From assembly GCF_017876395.1 (NCBI RefSeq), contig NZ_JAGINX010000001.1, forward strand, positions 620,001 through 684,000: a DNA stretch of 64,000 nucleotides, read 5' to 3'. The translations under genes were made by a program, and so were the position numbers. Under the pieces are notes generated by a model. The model was not told where the DNA came from, did no database searches, and saw only the letters and a program-made list of their open reading frames with translations. Shown here one piece after another: positions 7,802 to 17,191 of the stretch (its first letter is position 1; each line of letters begins with the position of its first letter). The DNA is from Nesterenkonia lacusekhoensis (lineage in GTDB: Bacteria > Actinomycetota > Actinomycetes > Actinomycetales > Micrococcaceae).

Positions 7802-8905
7802 GTGAGTGAAGCGCGTGACGATCAGCAGAGCCCGACGCCGGCTGACCCGGCTGCCGATGGGGCGGTGACCCCCGGGGCGCCCTTCTCCGGCGAGCACCTC
7901 CGAGGCGAGTCCACCTCGGACCGGCCCACCTCGGACCGGCCCACCTCGGACCGGCCCACACCCGGGCAGACGCCGCCGGCCTACCTGCCCAAGGAGCAGC
8001 AGGCGCCCGAGGACGGCCCAGTGCGCAGCGCGACGGAGGAGAAGTCCAAGAAGAAGCGTCGCCTGGACTACCCTCCGGCTCCGGAGCCGCTGCGGGTGCC
8101 GGTGATCGACAACCACGCCCACCTGGACTTCCGCGACGGCCAGGTCGCCGTCAGCCTGACCCAGCACCTGGACACCGCCGCCGCTCTGGGCGTGGCCGGG
8201 GCCGTCTGCGTGGGCTATGACGTCGCCTCGAGCGAGTTCTCCGTGCAGGCCGCGAACTCGGATCCGCGCGCCAAGGCCGCCGTGGCCCTGCATCCCAACG
8301 ACGCCCCCGAGCTGGCCGAGCGGGGAGAGTACGACTCCGCCTTCGCCCGGATCGCCGAGCTCGCCGCCGACGAGCAGGTCGTGGCCGTGGGTGAGACCGG
8401 TCTGGACTACTTCCGCACCGGCGAGGAGGGCGTGGCCGCCCAGCAGCGCAGCTTCCGCGACCACATCGCCCTGGCCGTCGAGCGCGGCCTGGCCATGCAG
8501 ATCCACGACCGCGACGCCCATCAGGACGTCGTCTCCATCCTCAAGGACGCGCCGGAGCTGCCGCGCAGCGTGGTCTTCCACTGCTTCTCCGGCGACGCCG
8601 AGCTGGCCCGCATCTGCAACGAGAACGGCTGGTACATGTCCTTCGCCGGGACCGTCACCTTCAAGAACTCCTCGGATCTGCGCTCGGCGCTCGCCGTGGC
8701 CGACCCGCACCTGATCCTGGTGGAGACGGACACCCCCTTCCTCACCCCGCACCCCTACCGCGGCCAGCCCAACGCCCCGTACCTGATCCCGCAGACCATG
8801 CGCCTGATGGCCCAGACCCGCGGACTCGAGGACGACGCTGGCCTGGACAGCCTCTGTCAGCAGGTCATGCTCAACACCACCCAGGCCTACGGGAGCTGGA
8901 CGTGA
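7802..8905 (+). CDS. tatD: TatD family metal-dependent hydrolase/DNase
   Basis: A 367-residue protein whose last 270 residues form a TatD amidohydrolase barrel: [10 protein letters not shown] metal-binding pair, [25 protein letters not shown] and [15 protein letters not shown]. TatD proteins are metal-dependent 3'-5' exonucleases/phosphoesterases linked to DNA repair. The first 95 residues are a hydrophilic, low-complexity extension including three tandem TSDRP units encoded by a 15-nt repeat. GTG 7802 is supported by the nearby -10 box, but a later start cannot be excluded. The stop overlaps the ksgA start by GTGA, so the two are translationally coupled. Confidence 0.9.
   Translation: MSEARDDQQSPTPADPAADGAVTPGAPFSGEHLRGESTSDRPTSDRPTSDRPTPGQTPPAYLPKEQQAPEDGPVRSATEEKSKKKRRLDYPPAPEPLRVPVIDNHAHLDFRDGQVAVSLTQHLDTAAALGVAGAVCVGYDVASSEFSVQAANSDPRAKAAVALHPNDAPELAERGEYDSAFARIAELAADEQVVAVGETGLDYFRTGEEGVAAQQRSFRDHIALAVERGLAMQIHDRDAHQDVVSILKDAPELPRSVVFHCFSGDAELARICNENGWYMSFAGTVTFKNSSDLRSALAVADPHLILVETDTPFLTPHPYRGQPNAPYLIPQTMRLMAQTRGLEDDAGLDSLCQQVMLNTTQAYGSWT
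7915..7962. repeat. 15-nt in-frame tandem repeat in tatD
   Basis: About three head-to-tail copies of a CTCGGACCGGCCCAC unit encode repeated TSDRP. Being a multiple of three, copy-number change keeps the frame, so this may vary between strains. Confidence 0.8.
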
Positions 8906-9822
8906 GCGGTGCCCAGAACCCTCCGGAGAACCCCCTGAACCCCACCGACCCCGCCGACGACGCCGACGGCGCCAGCCTGCCTCCGCTGCTCTCGGCCGCC
9001 CATATCCGTGATCTGGCCGCGGGCCTCAGCGTGCACCCCACCAAGCAGTGGGGGCAGAACTTCGTCATCGATCCCAACACCATCCGGCGGATCGTCGGGC
9101 TGGCGGAGCTGGACGGCTCCGAGCATGTCCTGGAGGTGGGACCCGGGCTGGGCTCGCTGACCCTGGGGCTGCTGGATGAGGCCGCTCAGGTCACCGCCGT
9201 GGAGATCGACCCCACGCTCGCCGCTCAGCTGCCCGAGACCATCCAGACCATGCGCCCGGAGAAGGCGGAGAACCTGACCGTGGTCCAGGACGACGCCCTC
9301 CGGGCTGCCCCGGAGCGCCTGGGCGCGCCCAGCGTCCTGGTGGCCAACCTGCCCTACAACGTGGCGGTCCCGGTGGTCCTGCACCTCCTGCAGGTCCTGC
9401 CCTCTCTGCAGAAGGGTTTGGTCATGGTCCAGGAGGAGGTCGCGGACCGACTCTGCGCTGGACCCGGCTCCAAGATCTACGGGGTGCCCAGTGTCAAGGC
9501 CGCCTGGGACACCCGAATGCGCAAGGCGGGAGTCGTCGGCAAGAAGGTCTTCTGGCCTGAGCCGCGGATCTCCTCGGGCCTGGTGCGCTTCGACCGCCGC
9601 GAACCGATCAGCTCCGAGGTCACCCGTGAGGAGACCTTCGCCGTCATCGACGCCGCCTTCGCTCAGCGCCGCAAGACTCTGCGCGCCGCGCTCTCGGGAC
9701 TCGCCGGCTCCGGACCTGCCGCTGAGGAGGCGCTTCGTGCTGCCGGTGTGGAGCCCTCGGCCCGTGGCGAGACGCTGGACGCGGCGGCCTATGCGCAGAT
9801 CGCCCTGGCGCTGCGGCGGTAG
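8902..9822 (+). CDS. ksgA: 16S rRNA (adenine(1518/1519)-N6)-dimethyltransferase
   Basis: A 306-residue Rossmann-fold methyltransferase that dimethylates two adjacent adenines near the 3' end of 16S rRNA during small-subunit assembly. The [11 protein letters not shown] entry, the SAM motif [10 protein letters not shown], the acidic VEIDP and the catalytic [10 protein letters not shown] motif are all seen. It starts with a GTG overlapping the tatD stop, and carries an approximately 45-residue Pro/Asp-rich N-terminal tail. The usual rpf gene between tatD and ksgA is absent. ispE follows after 10 bp. Confidence 0.96.
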   Translation: MSGAQNPPENPLNPTDPADDADGASLPPLLSAAHIRDLAAGLSVHPTKQWGQNFVIDPNTIRRIVGLAELDGSEHVLEVGPGLGSLTLGLLDEAAQVTAVEIDPTLAAQLPETIQTMRPEKAENLTVVQDDALRAAPERLGAPSVLVANLPYNVAVPVVLHLLQVLPSLQKGLVMVQEEVADRLCAGPGSKIYGVPSVKAAWDTRMRKAGVVGKKVFWPEPRISSGLVRFDRREPISSEVTREETFAVIDAAFAQRRKTLRAALSGLAGSGPAAEEALRAAGVEPSARGETLDAAAYAQIALALRR

Positions 9823-9832
9823 AGTTTCCTCC
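9820..9832 (+). promoter_or_regulatory. Internal leaderless -10 box for ispE
   Basis: TAGAGT at 9820-9825 includes the ksgA stop codon itself and is 7 nt before the ispE ATG. ispE may therefore be transcribed separately as a leaderless mRNA as well as by read-through. Confidence 0.5.
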
Positions 9833-10810
9833 ATGCGAGACAGCGAATTCTTCGGCCACGTGACCGCCGTCGCCCCGGGCAAGGTGAATATGAGCCTGCG
9901 CGTGGGACCTCGCCGCGAGGACGGATATCACGATGTGGCCACGCTGTACTTCGCCGTCTCCCTGCACGAGGAGGTCACCGCCGCCCCGCGCCGGGACAGC
10001 GCCATCACCGTCAGCCTCTCGGAGCGTTCGGCCTTCACCGAGGTCCAGCATCAGGTCGAGGGCGAGACCGTCACCGCCGCCATCCCGCTGGATGAGCGCA
10101 ATCTGGCCCACCAGGCCGCTCAGAAGCTGCGTGAGCGCCTGGGGATCACCTCCGGTGTGGACCTGACCATCACCAAGAATGTCCCGGTGGCCGGCGGCAT
10201 GGGCGGGGGATCGGCCGATGCCGCAGCAGCCCTGGTGGCCTGCTCTGCCCTCTGGGGCGCCGGCCTCTCCAAGGAGCAGCTGGCTGAGGTGGGCGCCGAG
10301 CTGGGTGCCGATGTGCCCTTCGCCATCCTGGGCGGCGCCGCCGTCGGGCAGGGCGTGGGCGACGAGCTCTCCCCGCTGCTGACCCGCGGTGAGCTGCACC
10401 TGGTCATCGTCCCGGCCAACACGGGCCTGTCCACTCCGGAGATCTACCAGGAGCTGGACGCGATGCGTGAGGAGGCCGGGGTCTCTGCGGAGGAGCCGGA
10501 GCTCGACGCCGATCTGGTCCGCGCCGTCTGCACCGCCGACGCTGAGATGGTCGCCACGCTGATGACCAACGAGCTGCAGGCCCCGGCGGTGCGGAAGATC
10601 CCTTCCCTGGACCGGATGATGGATGCGGGTCTGCTGGAGGGCGCTATGCAGGGCATGGTCTCCGGCTCGGGGCCCACGGTGGTCTTCCTGACCCGCGACG
10701 CCGCCGCAGCCGGTCAGCTGGCCACCAGTCTGGAGGAGCGCACCGACGTGTGGGCGATCCCGGTCACCGGCCCCGCTCCGGGCGCACGGCTGCTCACCTC
10801 GCGCAGCTGA
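9833..10810 (+). CDS. ispE: 4-(cytidine 5'-diphospho)-2-C-methyl-D-erythritol kinase
   Basis: A 325-residue GHMP kinase that phosphorylates CDP-methylerythritol in the MEP isoprenoid pathway. The N-terminal VAPGKVNMSLRVGPRREDGYHD motif and the ATP-binding loop PVAGGMGGGSADAAAAL are diagnostic. ATG 9833 is chosen from the -10 box and family N-terminus; the frame is open further upstream only because it runs antisense-like through ksgA. The later pathway enzyme ispH lies at 52.5 kb. It converges with the TauE-like gene, leaving only 15 bp. Confidence 0.96.
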   Translation: MRDSEFFGHVTAVAPGKVNMSLRVGPRREDGYHDVATLYFAVSLHEEVTAAPRRDSAITVSLSERSAFTEVQHQVEGETVTAAIPLDERNLAHQAAQKLRERLGITSGVDLTITKNVPVAGGMGGGSADAAAALVACSALWGAGLSKEQLAEVGAELGADVPFAILGGAAVGQGVGDELSPLLTRGELHLVIVPANTGLSTPEIYQELDAMREEAGVSAEEPELDADLVRAVCTADAEMVATLMTNELQAPAVRKIPSLDRMMDAGLLEGAMQGMVSGSGPTVVFLTRDAAAAGQLATSLEERTDVWAIPVTGPAPGARLLTSRS

Positions 10811-10825
10811 GGGCAGGGCCCGCGT

Positions 10826-11590
10826 TCAGCCCGTGGTGGTGCTGATTCCGGTGATCAGCGCCAGCACGGCCCCGGCGAAGGCCATGCCGATCACCGTGCG
10901 CCGGACGATCTCGTGCGGGATCCGCTTCTGCAGCACGGTGCCCACCAGCAGTCCGGCGACGATCATCACCGCGCAGCTGAGCCACACCCACCAGGACAGT
11001 CCCGGCAGGCCGTCCTCGCTGAAGCCCCATTTGGTGGCCAGCGAGGCACAGGAGACCACGATCCAGATCGGCTGCAGGGTCGCGGCGAAGGTCACCACAT
11101 CCCACCGGGTCAGCACGCTGTAGACCGTCATGGCCGGGCCCCCGACGCCGGCGGTCACAGCCCCGGCCCCGGTGCCGATCCCGGCCAGCACCCGTGCGGT
11201 GCGGCTGTCGGGAACTGCGGTGGCGCGGCTGAGCACCACGGTCAGGGAGAGCCCTACCAGCACCAGGCTGGCCACCACGATGTAGAGCGGCCCCGGAGGG
11301 CTGAGTGCGGCCGCCCAGCCGCAGAACGGGATGGTCACCGTGGCCACCGCACCGATCCACAGCGCTCGTCTCCACTGGATGTGCTTCCAGACGAAGCCCA
11401 GCATCAGCACCGGGGCCACCAGGGCCAGGAAGTTGGTGAGCATGACCCCGTCATGGGGTCCCAGGAAGACCACCAGGAAGGGGGCGAGGACCATCGCGAA
11501 GCCCAGCCCGGTGATGCGCTGGACGACGGCGGCGAAGGCCACCAGGACGATGATGGTCAGGTTGAGGATCAGCTCGGCGGAGATCTCCAC
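10826..11590 (-). CDS. TauE/SafE family sulfite exporter-like permease
   Basis: A 254-residue membrane protein with seven to eight hydrophobic helices and the internal duplication typical of TauE/SafE (FVWKHIQWRRAL in the first half, ATKWGFSEDG in the second). Family members export sulfite, sulfoacetate or other small anions; the substrate here is unknown. The GTG start is 10 bp downstream of the MBL hydrolase stop, so the two probably form one transcript. No sulfur-metabolism genes are adjacent. Confidence 0.8.
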   Translation of the reverse strand: MEISAELILNLTIIVLVAFAAVVQRITGLGFAMVLAPFLVVFLGPHDGVMLTNFLALVAPVLMLGFVWKHIQWRRALWIGAVATVTIPFCGWAAALSPPGPLYIVVASLVLVGLSLTVVLSRATAVPDSRTARVLAGIGTGAGAVTAGVGGPAMTVYSVLTRWDVVTFAATLQPIWIVVSCASLATKWGFSEDGLPGLSWWVWLSCAVMIVAGLLVGTVLQKRIPHEIVRRTVIGMAFAGAVLALITGISTTTG

Positions 11591-11600
11591 GGCGCGCGGC

Positions 11601-12302
11601 TCAGCTGTCCACGACGGCGAAGTCGCGGGAGGCTCCCTCGCGCAGGGAGACGATCTCGGTGCCGGTGAGCCGGCCGATCTGGCGGTTCAGGAGCCCCCGA
11701 CCGCGGTCGGAGAGCAGCTCGTCATGGATCGGGATGCTGTACGGGGGAACACCGGCCTGGGAGTCCTCTGCCGTGCCGGCTTCCGCGGCGGCATCGCCCA
11801 AAGCGCGCAGGAACTCCACCTGCTCCTTCATCGCCGCCCAGGGTCCCATCAGGGGCAGCGCCAGGACCTCGACGCCGGCCGGTGCGGTGTCCAATGCGTC
11901 GCCCGGGTGGAAGAACACGGGCTCGCCCTCGGCGCGGAGCACATAGCCGATGTTGTGGACCCGGGGGATGTCCTCGTGGATGACCGCATGGTCTCCACCG
12001 ACAGTCTCCACGGCGACCTCTCCGACGGAGAGGACCTCTCCGGGGGAGACGGTGCGGGCGCCTGGGAGCTCGGCGGTCTGATCCACGTCATCGGCGGTGA
12101 CCACGAGGGCCTGCGGATTCTGCTCCAGCAGGGCCGGGACGTGCTCAGGGTCCACATGATCGGGATGCTGGTGTGTGATCAGCACAGCGTCGAGTTCAGT
12201 GGTCCCGTGCCAGAGCCCGGAGAAGTTCCCGGGATCGATCAGGATCCGCTGACCTGCCGCCTCGACCAGTACGCATGCATGTCCGAGATGTGTGATCCGC
12301 AT
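11601..12302 (-). CDS. MBL-fold metal-dependent hydrolase (UlaG/YtnP-like)
   Basis: A 233-residue metallo-beta-lactamase-fold protein. It has MRITHLGHACVLVE at the N-terminus, the metal-binding signature THQHPDHVD (HxHxDH), a histidine in VGGDHAVIH, FHPGDAL for the bridging Asp, and a final IPIHDELLS. This arrangement fits the UlaG-like group of hydrolases of unknown substrate. The N-terminus is short and begins directly with the first beta strand, supporting ATG 12302. It probably forms a two-gene unit with the TauE-like permease. Three tandem 16-nt repeats lie directly upstream. Confidence 0.82.
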   Translation of the reverse strand: MRITHLGHACVLVEAAGQRILIDPGNFSGLWHGTTELDAVLITHQHPDHVDPEHVPALLEQNPQALVVTADDVDQTAELPGARTVSPGEVLSVGEVAVETVGGDHAVIHEDIPRVHNIGYVLRAEGEPVFFHPGDALDTAPAGVEVLALPLMGPWAAMKEQVEFLRALGDAAAEAGTAEDSQAGVPPYSIPIHDELLSDRGRGLLNRQIGRLTGTEIVSLREGASRDFAVVDS

Positions 12303-12356
12303 GGGGCCATATTCTCATAGCCGCGGTTTCTCCCAGCCGCAGTTTCCCATAGCCGC
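12303..12356 (-). promoter_or_regulatory. Promoter region of the MBL gene with three 16-nt tandem repeats
   Basis: Read on the minus strand, three contiguous 16-nt units beginning GCGGCTATG or GCGGCTGGG end six bases before the ATG (12356-12341, 12340-12325, 12324-12309). The last unit ends GAATAT, a plausible -10. The repeats could be regulator half-sites or simple slippage products. Confidence 0.45.
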
Positions 12357-12382
12357 TGTGCGGCCTCTATGCGCCGGGCGGC

Positions 12383-14326
12383 TCAGCCTTCGACGATCTC
12401 GCTGGCCTCCAGCCAGGCCTCCTCCGCCTCGGCCAGTTCGGCCTCGATCCCGTTGAGTTCGGTCTGCAGGCCGGAGAGCTTCTCCAGGTCCACCGCCTCA
12501 GAGGCCGCGGCCATCTGGTCGTGGAGCTCAGCTCGGCGGGCCGAGAGCTTCTCCATCTGCCGCTCCACCCGCTGCATGGTCTTCTGCGCCTGACGCTGCT
12601 GGGCCGAGCTGCTGGCACCCGACTTCGCCGCACTCGCCTTCCCGGCGCCCGAGCTCCCGGCCTCGGAGGCCCCGGCCGCAGCAGCCCCGGCGCCGGGTGC
12701 GGTGGCCGGTGCGGCGGCCGGTGCGGCCGGCGTCGCGCTGGCTGAGCTCTCGCCGCGGTACCGGCGGCCGTCCACCGGCGGTGCGGGCTCCTTGCCCTCA
12801 CGGATGCGCAGGTACTGCTCCACCCCGCCGGGCAGCGCACGGATCTTGCCGTCTCCCAGCAGGGCGATCTGGTGATCGGTCACGCGTTCCAGCAGGTAGC
12901 GGTCATGGCTGACCACGATCAGCGTTCCCGGCCAACCGTCCAGCAGATCCTCCACTGCGGCGAGGGTGTCGGTGTCCAGATCGTTGGTGGGCTCATCGAG
13001 CATGAGCACATTGGGCTCGCCGGTCATCAGCTTCAGCAGCTGCAGACGCCGCCGCTCACCGCCGGAGAGATCGCCCACCGGCGTCCACTGGCGGGTCCGG
13101 TCGAAGCCGACGGTCTCCAGCAGCTGGCCGGCCGACATCTCCTTGCCGCCGACGTCGAAGACGCTCTTGTCCTCCGTCATGACTTCGTGGACGCGCATGC
13201 CGGCGCGTTCGCGCAGCTCATCCACCTCCTGGGTGAGGATCGCGGTCCGCACCGTCTTGCCCCGCTTGACCCGGCCGCCCTCAGGCTCCGTCCGCCCGTC
13301 CAGCAGGCGCAGCAGCGAGGACTTGCCGGCACCGTTGACACCGACGACGCCGACCCGCTCGCCCGGTCCCAGCCGCAGGGTGACCTCGTCGAAGAGGGTC
13401 TTGGGTCCGCTGTCGCCTTCGCTGACCGAGAGGGTGACGTCTTCGACGTCGAGCACGTCCTTGCCCAGTCGGGCGGTGGCCATCTTCTTCAGCTGCACCT
13501 CATCCCGGTGCTCAGGGACGTCGTTGATCAGAGCGGTGGCGGCGTCCACGCGGAACTTGGGCTTGGAGGTCCGAGCGGGGGCTCCGCGGCGCAGCCAGGC
13601 CAACTCCTTCTTCACCAGCTGCTGGCGCTTCTGCTCCTCCACCGCTGCGGCACGGTCCCGTTCGGCGCGGGCCAGGGTGTAGGCGGCGTAGCCGCCGTCG
13701 AAGGCGTCCACTGTGGCGTCATGGACCTCCCAGGTCAGGGTGCAGACCTCATCGAGGAACCAACGGTCATGGGTGACCACCAGGAAGGCGCCCTCGCCGG
13801 ACTTCCACCGGCGCTTGAGGTGGTCGGCCAGCCAGGCCACACCTTCGACGTCGAGGTGGTTGGTGGGCTCATCGAGCATGAGCACGTCGTGATCACCCAT
13901 GAGCAGCTTGGCCAGGGCCACACGGCGGCGCTGGCCGCCGGAGAGTTCGCCCACCGGCTTCTCCCAGTCCAGGCCGGTCAGCAGGCCGGAGGCGATGTCA
14001 CGCATCTTCGGGTCAGAGGCCCACTCGTGTTCGGCCATGTCGCCGACCACGGCCTGGCGCACCGAGTCCTCGTGGAGCAGCACATCGGACTGGTCCAGGA
14101 AGCCCACACCGGTGCCGCCGCGCCAGGTGACCTGGCCGGCGTCGGGCTGCTCCTTGCGCGCGAGCAGGCGCATCAGCGTGGATTTGCCGTCGCCGTTGCG
14201 GCCGACGATCCCGATCCGGTCGCCGGCGTCGATGCCCACAGTGATGTCGTCCAGGACGGTGCGGGTGCCGAACGTGATGGTGAGCCCTTCGGCCCCGAGG
14301 AGGTGGAGTCCTTGCTGAGTTGCCAT
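12383..14326 (-). CDS. ABC-F family ATP-binding protein (Uup-like)
   Basis: A 647-residue cytosolic protein with two ABC domains and no membrane helices. Domain 1 has GRNGDGKST, LSGGQRRRVALAKLL and MLDEPTNHLD; domain 2 has GVNGAGKSS, LSGGERRRLQLLKLM and MLDEPTNDLD. The NHLD/NDLD Walker B ends are typical of ABC-F translation factors. After an Ala/Pro-rich linker (about residues 525-570) a C-terminal coiled coil follows, as in Uup, which acts on ribosomes or branched DNA. It could alternatively be an antibiotic-resistance ABC-F, but the coiled coil favours Uup. It is monocistronic and divergent from the kinase gene. Confidence 0.88.
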   Translation of the reverse strand: MATQQGLHLLGAEGLTITFGTRTVLDDITVGIDAGDRIGIVGRNGDGKSTLMRLLARKEQPDAGQVTWRGGTGVGFLDQSDVLLHEDSVRQAVVGDMAEHEWASDPKMRDIASGLLTGLDWEKPVGELSGGQRRRVALAKLLMGDHDVLMLDEPTNHLDVEGVAWLADHLKRRWKSGEGAFLVVTHDRWFLDEVCTLTWEVHDATVDAFDGGYAAYTLARAERDRAAAVEEQKRQQLVKKELAWLRRGAPARTSKPKFRVDAATALINDVPEHRDEVQLKKMATARLGKDVLDVEDVTLSVSEGDSGPKTLFDEVTLRLGPGERVGVVGVNGAGKSSLLRLLDGRTEPEGGRVKRGKTVRTAILTQEVDELRERAGMRVHEVMTEDKSVFDVGGKEMSAGQLLETVGFDRTRQWTPVGDLSGGERRRLQLLKLMTGEPNVLMLDEPTNDLDTDTLAAVEDLLDGWPGTLIVVSHDRYLLERVTDHQIALLGDGKIRALPGGVEQYLRIREGKEPAPPVDGRRYRGESSASATPAAPAAAPATAPGAGAAAAGASEAGSSGAGKASAAKSGASSSAQQRQAQKTMQRVERQMEKLSARRAELHDQMAAASEAVDLEKLSGLQTELNGIEAELAEAEEAWLEASEIVEG

Positions 14327-14383
14327 AGGGGATCCAGGGTACCGGGGAGACTGCCATGTGGCTTCCCGCGGGGCGGATGATCG

Positions 14384-14397
14384 TAGACTGAACGACT
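14384..14397 (+). promoter_or_regulatory. Leaderless promoter -10 box of the Ser/Thr kinase gene
   Basis: TAGACT at 14384-14389 lies 8 nt before the GTG start, with no Shine-Dalgarno sequence between. Confidence 0.55.
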
Positions 14398-15681
14398 GTG
14401 GGCGACATCTTTGCCGGACGGTACGAACTGGTCGACCCCCTCGGCGAGGGCGGGTCGGGCACGGTCTGGCGCGTCTGGGACCATAAGCGGCACCGCTACT
14501 GTGCCGCCAAGGTCCTGCGTCAGGTCGATGCCACGTCGCTGCTGCGCTTCATCCGGGAGCAGAGTCTGAGGCTGGAGCATCAGCATGTGCTCGCCCCCAC
14601 CGGCTGGGCCGGTGAGGATGACAAGGTCCTGTTCACCATGCCGATGATCCGCGGGGGATCGGTGGCCACGCTGGTGGGCGACTTCGGCCCGCTGCCGCCG
14701 CGCCTGGTGGTCCTGCTGCTGGATCAGTTGCTCACTGCCCTGGAGGTGCTGCACGCTGAGGGCATCGTCCACCGGGACGTGAAGCCGGCGAATCTTCTGC
14801 TGGACTCCTCCGGACGCGGGTACCCGAATCTGTGGCTGGGTGACTTCGGCATCGCCGCCGGAGCCGATGAGCCGCGGCTGACCACCGGGCCCTACGCTCT
14901 GGGCACGCCGGGATACCTCGCCCCCGAATGCATGACCCGCGGCTGGGAGCCGGATCCGAAGGCTGATCTCTATGGCGCGGGGATGTGCGCGGTGGAGATG
15001 ATCACCGGGATGAAGCCGGAGCGGGGGACCGAGGCCGCCGAGGCGCTGGCCGAGGCCGACCTGCCCTATGAGCTGCCGCAGACGCTGATCGATGTGGTCC
15101 ACCGGCTGGCCGCCCCGAGCATGACTGCCCGCTTCGACTCAGCAGGGGCTGCCAAGAGCCGCCTGTGGGAGGCCGGACTGATGCCGCAGGACGTCCCGCC
15201 GGAGCAGATCCTGGGCGAGGTGGAGCTCTTCGACCACATCCCGCCGCTTCCCGAGGGATGGCAGGAGGCTGAGGAGGCTCCGGAGGTGCAGACGCCCGAA
15301 GTGCAGGCGTCCGGGGTGCAGGGACCGGAGACGCCCGGTGCGGTGCCCGCCCAAGGTCATGGCGAGCCGACCCAGATGATGGGCATCCGCAGTGTCCCGA
15401 CGGCGGTGGCCCATCAGGCGCCGCCGCCTCAGTGGAATGCTCCTCAGCCGCCCCAATCTCCTCAGTCGCCCCAGTCTCCTCAGTCGCCCCAGTCTCCTCA
15501 GTCGCCCCAGTCTCCTCAGCCCGGCCCGCTTCCACAGCCCACCGGGGCTCTCCCGATGATGCCGCCCAGCGGTCCGCAGCCCTACCGCAGTGGGGCGGGG
15601 AAGAGCGTCGCGATCGCAGCGGGACTGCTGGGACTGGGCGTGCTGCTGCTGGCCATCACCATCTGGCTGGCCACCTACTGA
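14398..15681 (+). CDS. Membrane-anchored serine/threonine protein kinase
   Basis: A 427-residue Hanks-type kinase. The glycine loop LGEGGSGTVWRV, the lysine in YCAAKVL, the catalytic HRDVKPANLL, DFG and YLAPE motifs span residues 8-185, so the kinase core looks active. A long Pro/Gln-rich juxtamembrane region follows, including an 18-nt DNA repeat coding PQSPQS units, and then one membrane helix at about 403-424 with almost no extracellular part. It therefore lacks PASTA-type sensor domains and must sense through a partner or inside the cell. The exported protein gene downstream converges on it. Confidence 0.92.
   Translation: MGDIFAGRYELVDPLGEGGSGTVWRVWDHKRHRYCAAKVLRQVDATSLLRFIREQSLRLEHQHVLAPTGWAGEDDKVLFTMPMIRGGSVATLVGDFGPLPPRLVVLLLDQLLTALEVLHAEGIVHRDVKPANLLLDSSGRGYPNLWLGDFGIAAGADEPRLTTGPYALGTPGYLAPECMTRGWEPDPKADLYGAGMCAVEMITGMKPERGTEAAEALAEADLPYELPQTLIDVVHRLAAPSMTARFDSAGAAKSRLWEAGLMPQDVPPEQILGEVELFDHIPPLPEGWQEAEEAPEVQTPEVQASGVQGPETPGAVPAQGHGEPTQMMGIRSVPTAVAHQAPPPQWNAPQPPQSPQSPQSPQSPQSPQSPQSPQPGPLPQPTGALPMMPPSGPQPYRSGAGKSVAIAAGLLGLGVLLLAITIWLATY
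15454..15522. repeat. 18-nt in-frame tandem repeat in the kinase gene
   Basis: Roughly four copies of the TCGCCCCAGTCTCCTCAG unit encode a run of PQS tripeptides in the juxtamembrane linker. It is likely to vary in length between strains, altering linker length without breaking the frame. Confidence 0.85.
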
Positions 15682-15735
15682 GCTGCCGACCTCCTGCTCA
15701 GCTGCTGACCTCGCGCCCGCCCGCTGACCACCTGC

Positions 15736-17118
15736 TCAGTATCTCTGCGGACTGTTCCTCTGGTGCTGGCGGATGGCGCGGACCATGAAGAGCGAGCCGG
15801 TGGCCATCATCAGCAGCGCGAAGGCGCCGATGCTCAGCACCAGACCGGTGGATTCGCCCAGGCTGCGCACCCGCTCCAGGGCAGACATCTGGTCCCGCTG
15901 CTCCTCTTCGGCGGCCTTAGCGGCCGCGGCCTCGTTCTGCGGGCCGAACGGCGGCTGGGCATCGGTGAGCCCGTCGGCATAGGCGGGAGCTGCCGTCTCC
16001 GGGTCCTCCCATTCGTAGGTCTCCAGCGTCAGGAGGTAGTCCAGGTCGGCATCTGCCTCAGTGCTGCTCTCGGCGTCATCGGCGGCCACGGCCAGGTAGT
16101 ACTCACCGGCCACTGTGGCGGAGGACCAGGAGTCGTAGCGGTTGCTCCAGTTCACCGGATCGGTGGTCGTGCGCAGCTCGGCGGTGTCGCCGAAGCTCAG
16201 CCGCGCATACTCGCCCTCGTGCAGGCCCCGCATCGGGTCCAGGACAGCCAGCGAGACAGAATCCACCGAGTCCACCATGCCGGTGTCCGGGAAGTAGGCC
16301 TCGGCCTGAAGGTATTCGCCCCAGGTCAACGGGATGCTGAAGATCTGAAGCTCGCCGGGGGAGATGGTCGCGTCATAGGTGCTGCCGGCCTCCACCGAGG
16401 GTACGTCGGTGAAGTCGCTGCCGGGATCTGCCGCGATGGAACCGGAGATGTTGCGCCCCATCTCCGTCCACTCGAGGTCGGAGTAGTCGGGCTCCTCGTC
16501 CGAGCCTTCCGCGTCCTCGGCAGTGGGTTCCTCATAGATGAGCAGCTCGTAGGGCTGGCCGGTCAGATCGTCCTCCTCCCAGCCCTCGCCCACTGACAGG
16601 ACGAGCTCCTCAGCCTGGCCGCAGAGGTCCTCCTCATCGGCGTCGAGGTCTGTGGCCGTTCCGCTGGCGATCTGGCTGGTGCGCAGCCGTCCGCGGGTCT
16701 CCGGCACCGTGCCGGAGTCGGTGGTGCTGGCGCAGTCCTCACCGTCCCAGGTGCTCAGCTCGATGCTGTAAGCGTCCATCTCCTCGCCGCCGCCGTCGTG
16801 GTCGGTGGTGAGGCTGACATGGAGGGTGGAGCCGTCCATTGCGCGCGGGATCCGGTAGTAGAGCTCTCCGTCGCTGACGAATTCGTCGGTGTAGGCCGCT
16901 CCGGGACTGAGCTCCAGGGCATCGCCCAGGTGGGTGCCGCCGGAGACCGGAGTCCCGCTGAGCGTGACGTCGGAGTGACCGGCGTCGCCGTCGGCGCGTG
17001 CCTCCGGTGCAGTGAGGGCCACCAGCAGCCCGACCAGGCTGAGGCCGGCCACAGTCCGGTAGGGGAATCTGATCGTCATCTCGCCACGTTCCTGGTCGGG
17101 GACCTGCCGCAGATCCAT
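15736..17118 (-). CDS. Exported, C-terminally membrane-anchored protein of unknown function
   Basis: A 460-residue protein not recognised to a named family. A signal sequence (about residues 18-42, ending before ARADGDAGHS) leads to a long acidic extracellular region with two beta-rich halves, each beginning with an LSPG/ISPGELxxxxIP pattern that resembles pre-peptidase-like sandwiches. A charged coiled-coil-like segment and a membrane helix (about 425-448) with a basic cytoplasmic tail close the protein. AAGGAG lies 6 nt upstream of ATG 17118; a second in-frame ATG 13 codons on is an alternative. It is convergent with the kinase and divergent from the XRE regulator, so it may be an extracytoplasmic partner of either; this is inference. 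Confidence 0.7.
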   Translation of the reverse strand: MDLRQVPDQERGEMTIRFPYRTVAGLSLVGLLVALTAPEARADGDAGHSDVTLSGTPVSGGTHLGDALELSPGAAYTDEFVSDGELYYRIPRAMDGSTLHVSLTTDHDGGGEEMDAYSIELSTWDGEDCASTTDSGTVPETRGRLRTSQIASGTATDLDADEEDLCGQAEELVLSVGEGWEEDDLTGQPYELLIYEEPTAEDAEGSDEEPDYSDLEWTEMGRNISGSIAADPGSDFTDVPSVEAGSTYDATISPGELQIFSIPLTWGEYLQAEAYFPDTGMVDSVDSVSLAVLDPMRGLHEGEYARLSFGDTAELRTTTDPVNWSNRYDSWSSATVAGEYYLAVAADDAESSTEADADLDYLLTLETYEWEDPETAAPAYADGLTDAQPPFGPQNEAAAAKAAEEEQRDQMSALERVRSLGESTGLVLSIGAFALLMMATGSLFMVRAIRQHQRNSPQRY

Positions 17119-17191
17119 GGTCTGCTCCTTCTCAGCCTACTGAACTCTGCCCCGCATGAGGCGCCCCAAGTGTTTACGGCAGCAACGCTAG

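Noticed and set aside
15454-15522. Possible short CRISPR-like repeat array
   Set aside because: Units are contiguous with no spacers and encode PQS repeats in frame within the kinase.
17155-17180. GGCGCCCCAAGTG stretch resembling the right arm of palindrome E1
   Set aside because: Only a short partial match, with no partner arm; coincidence is likely.
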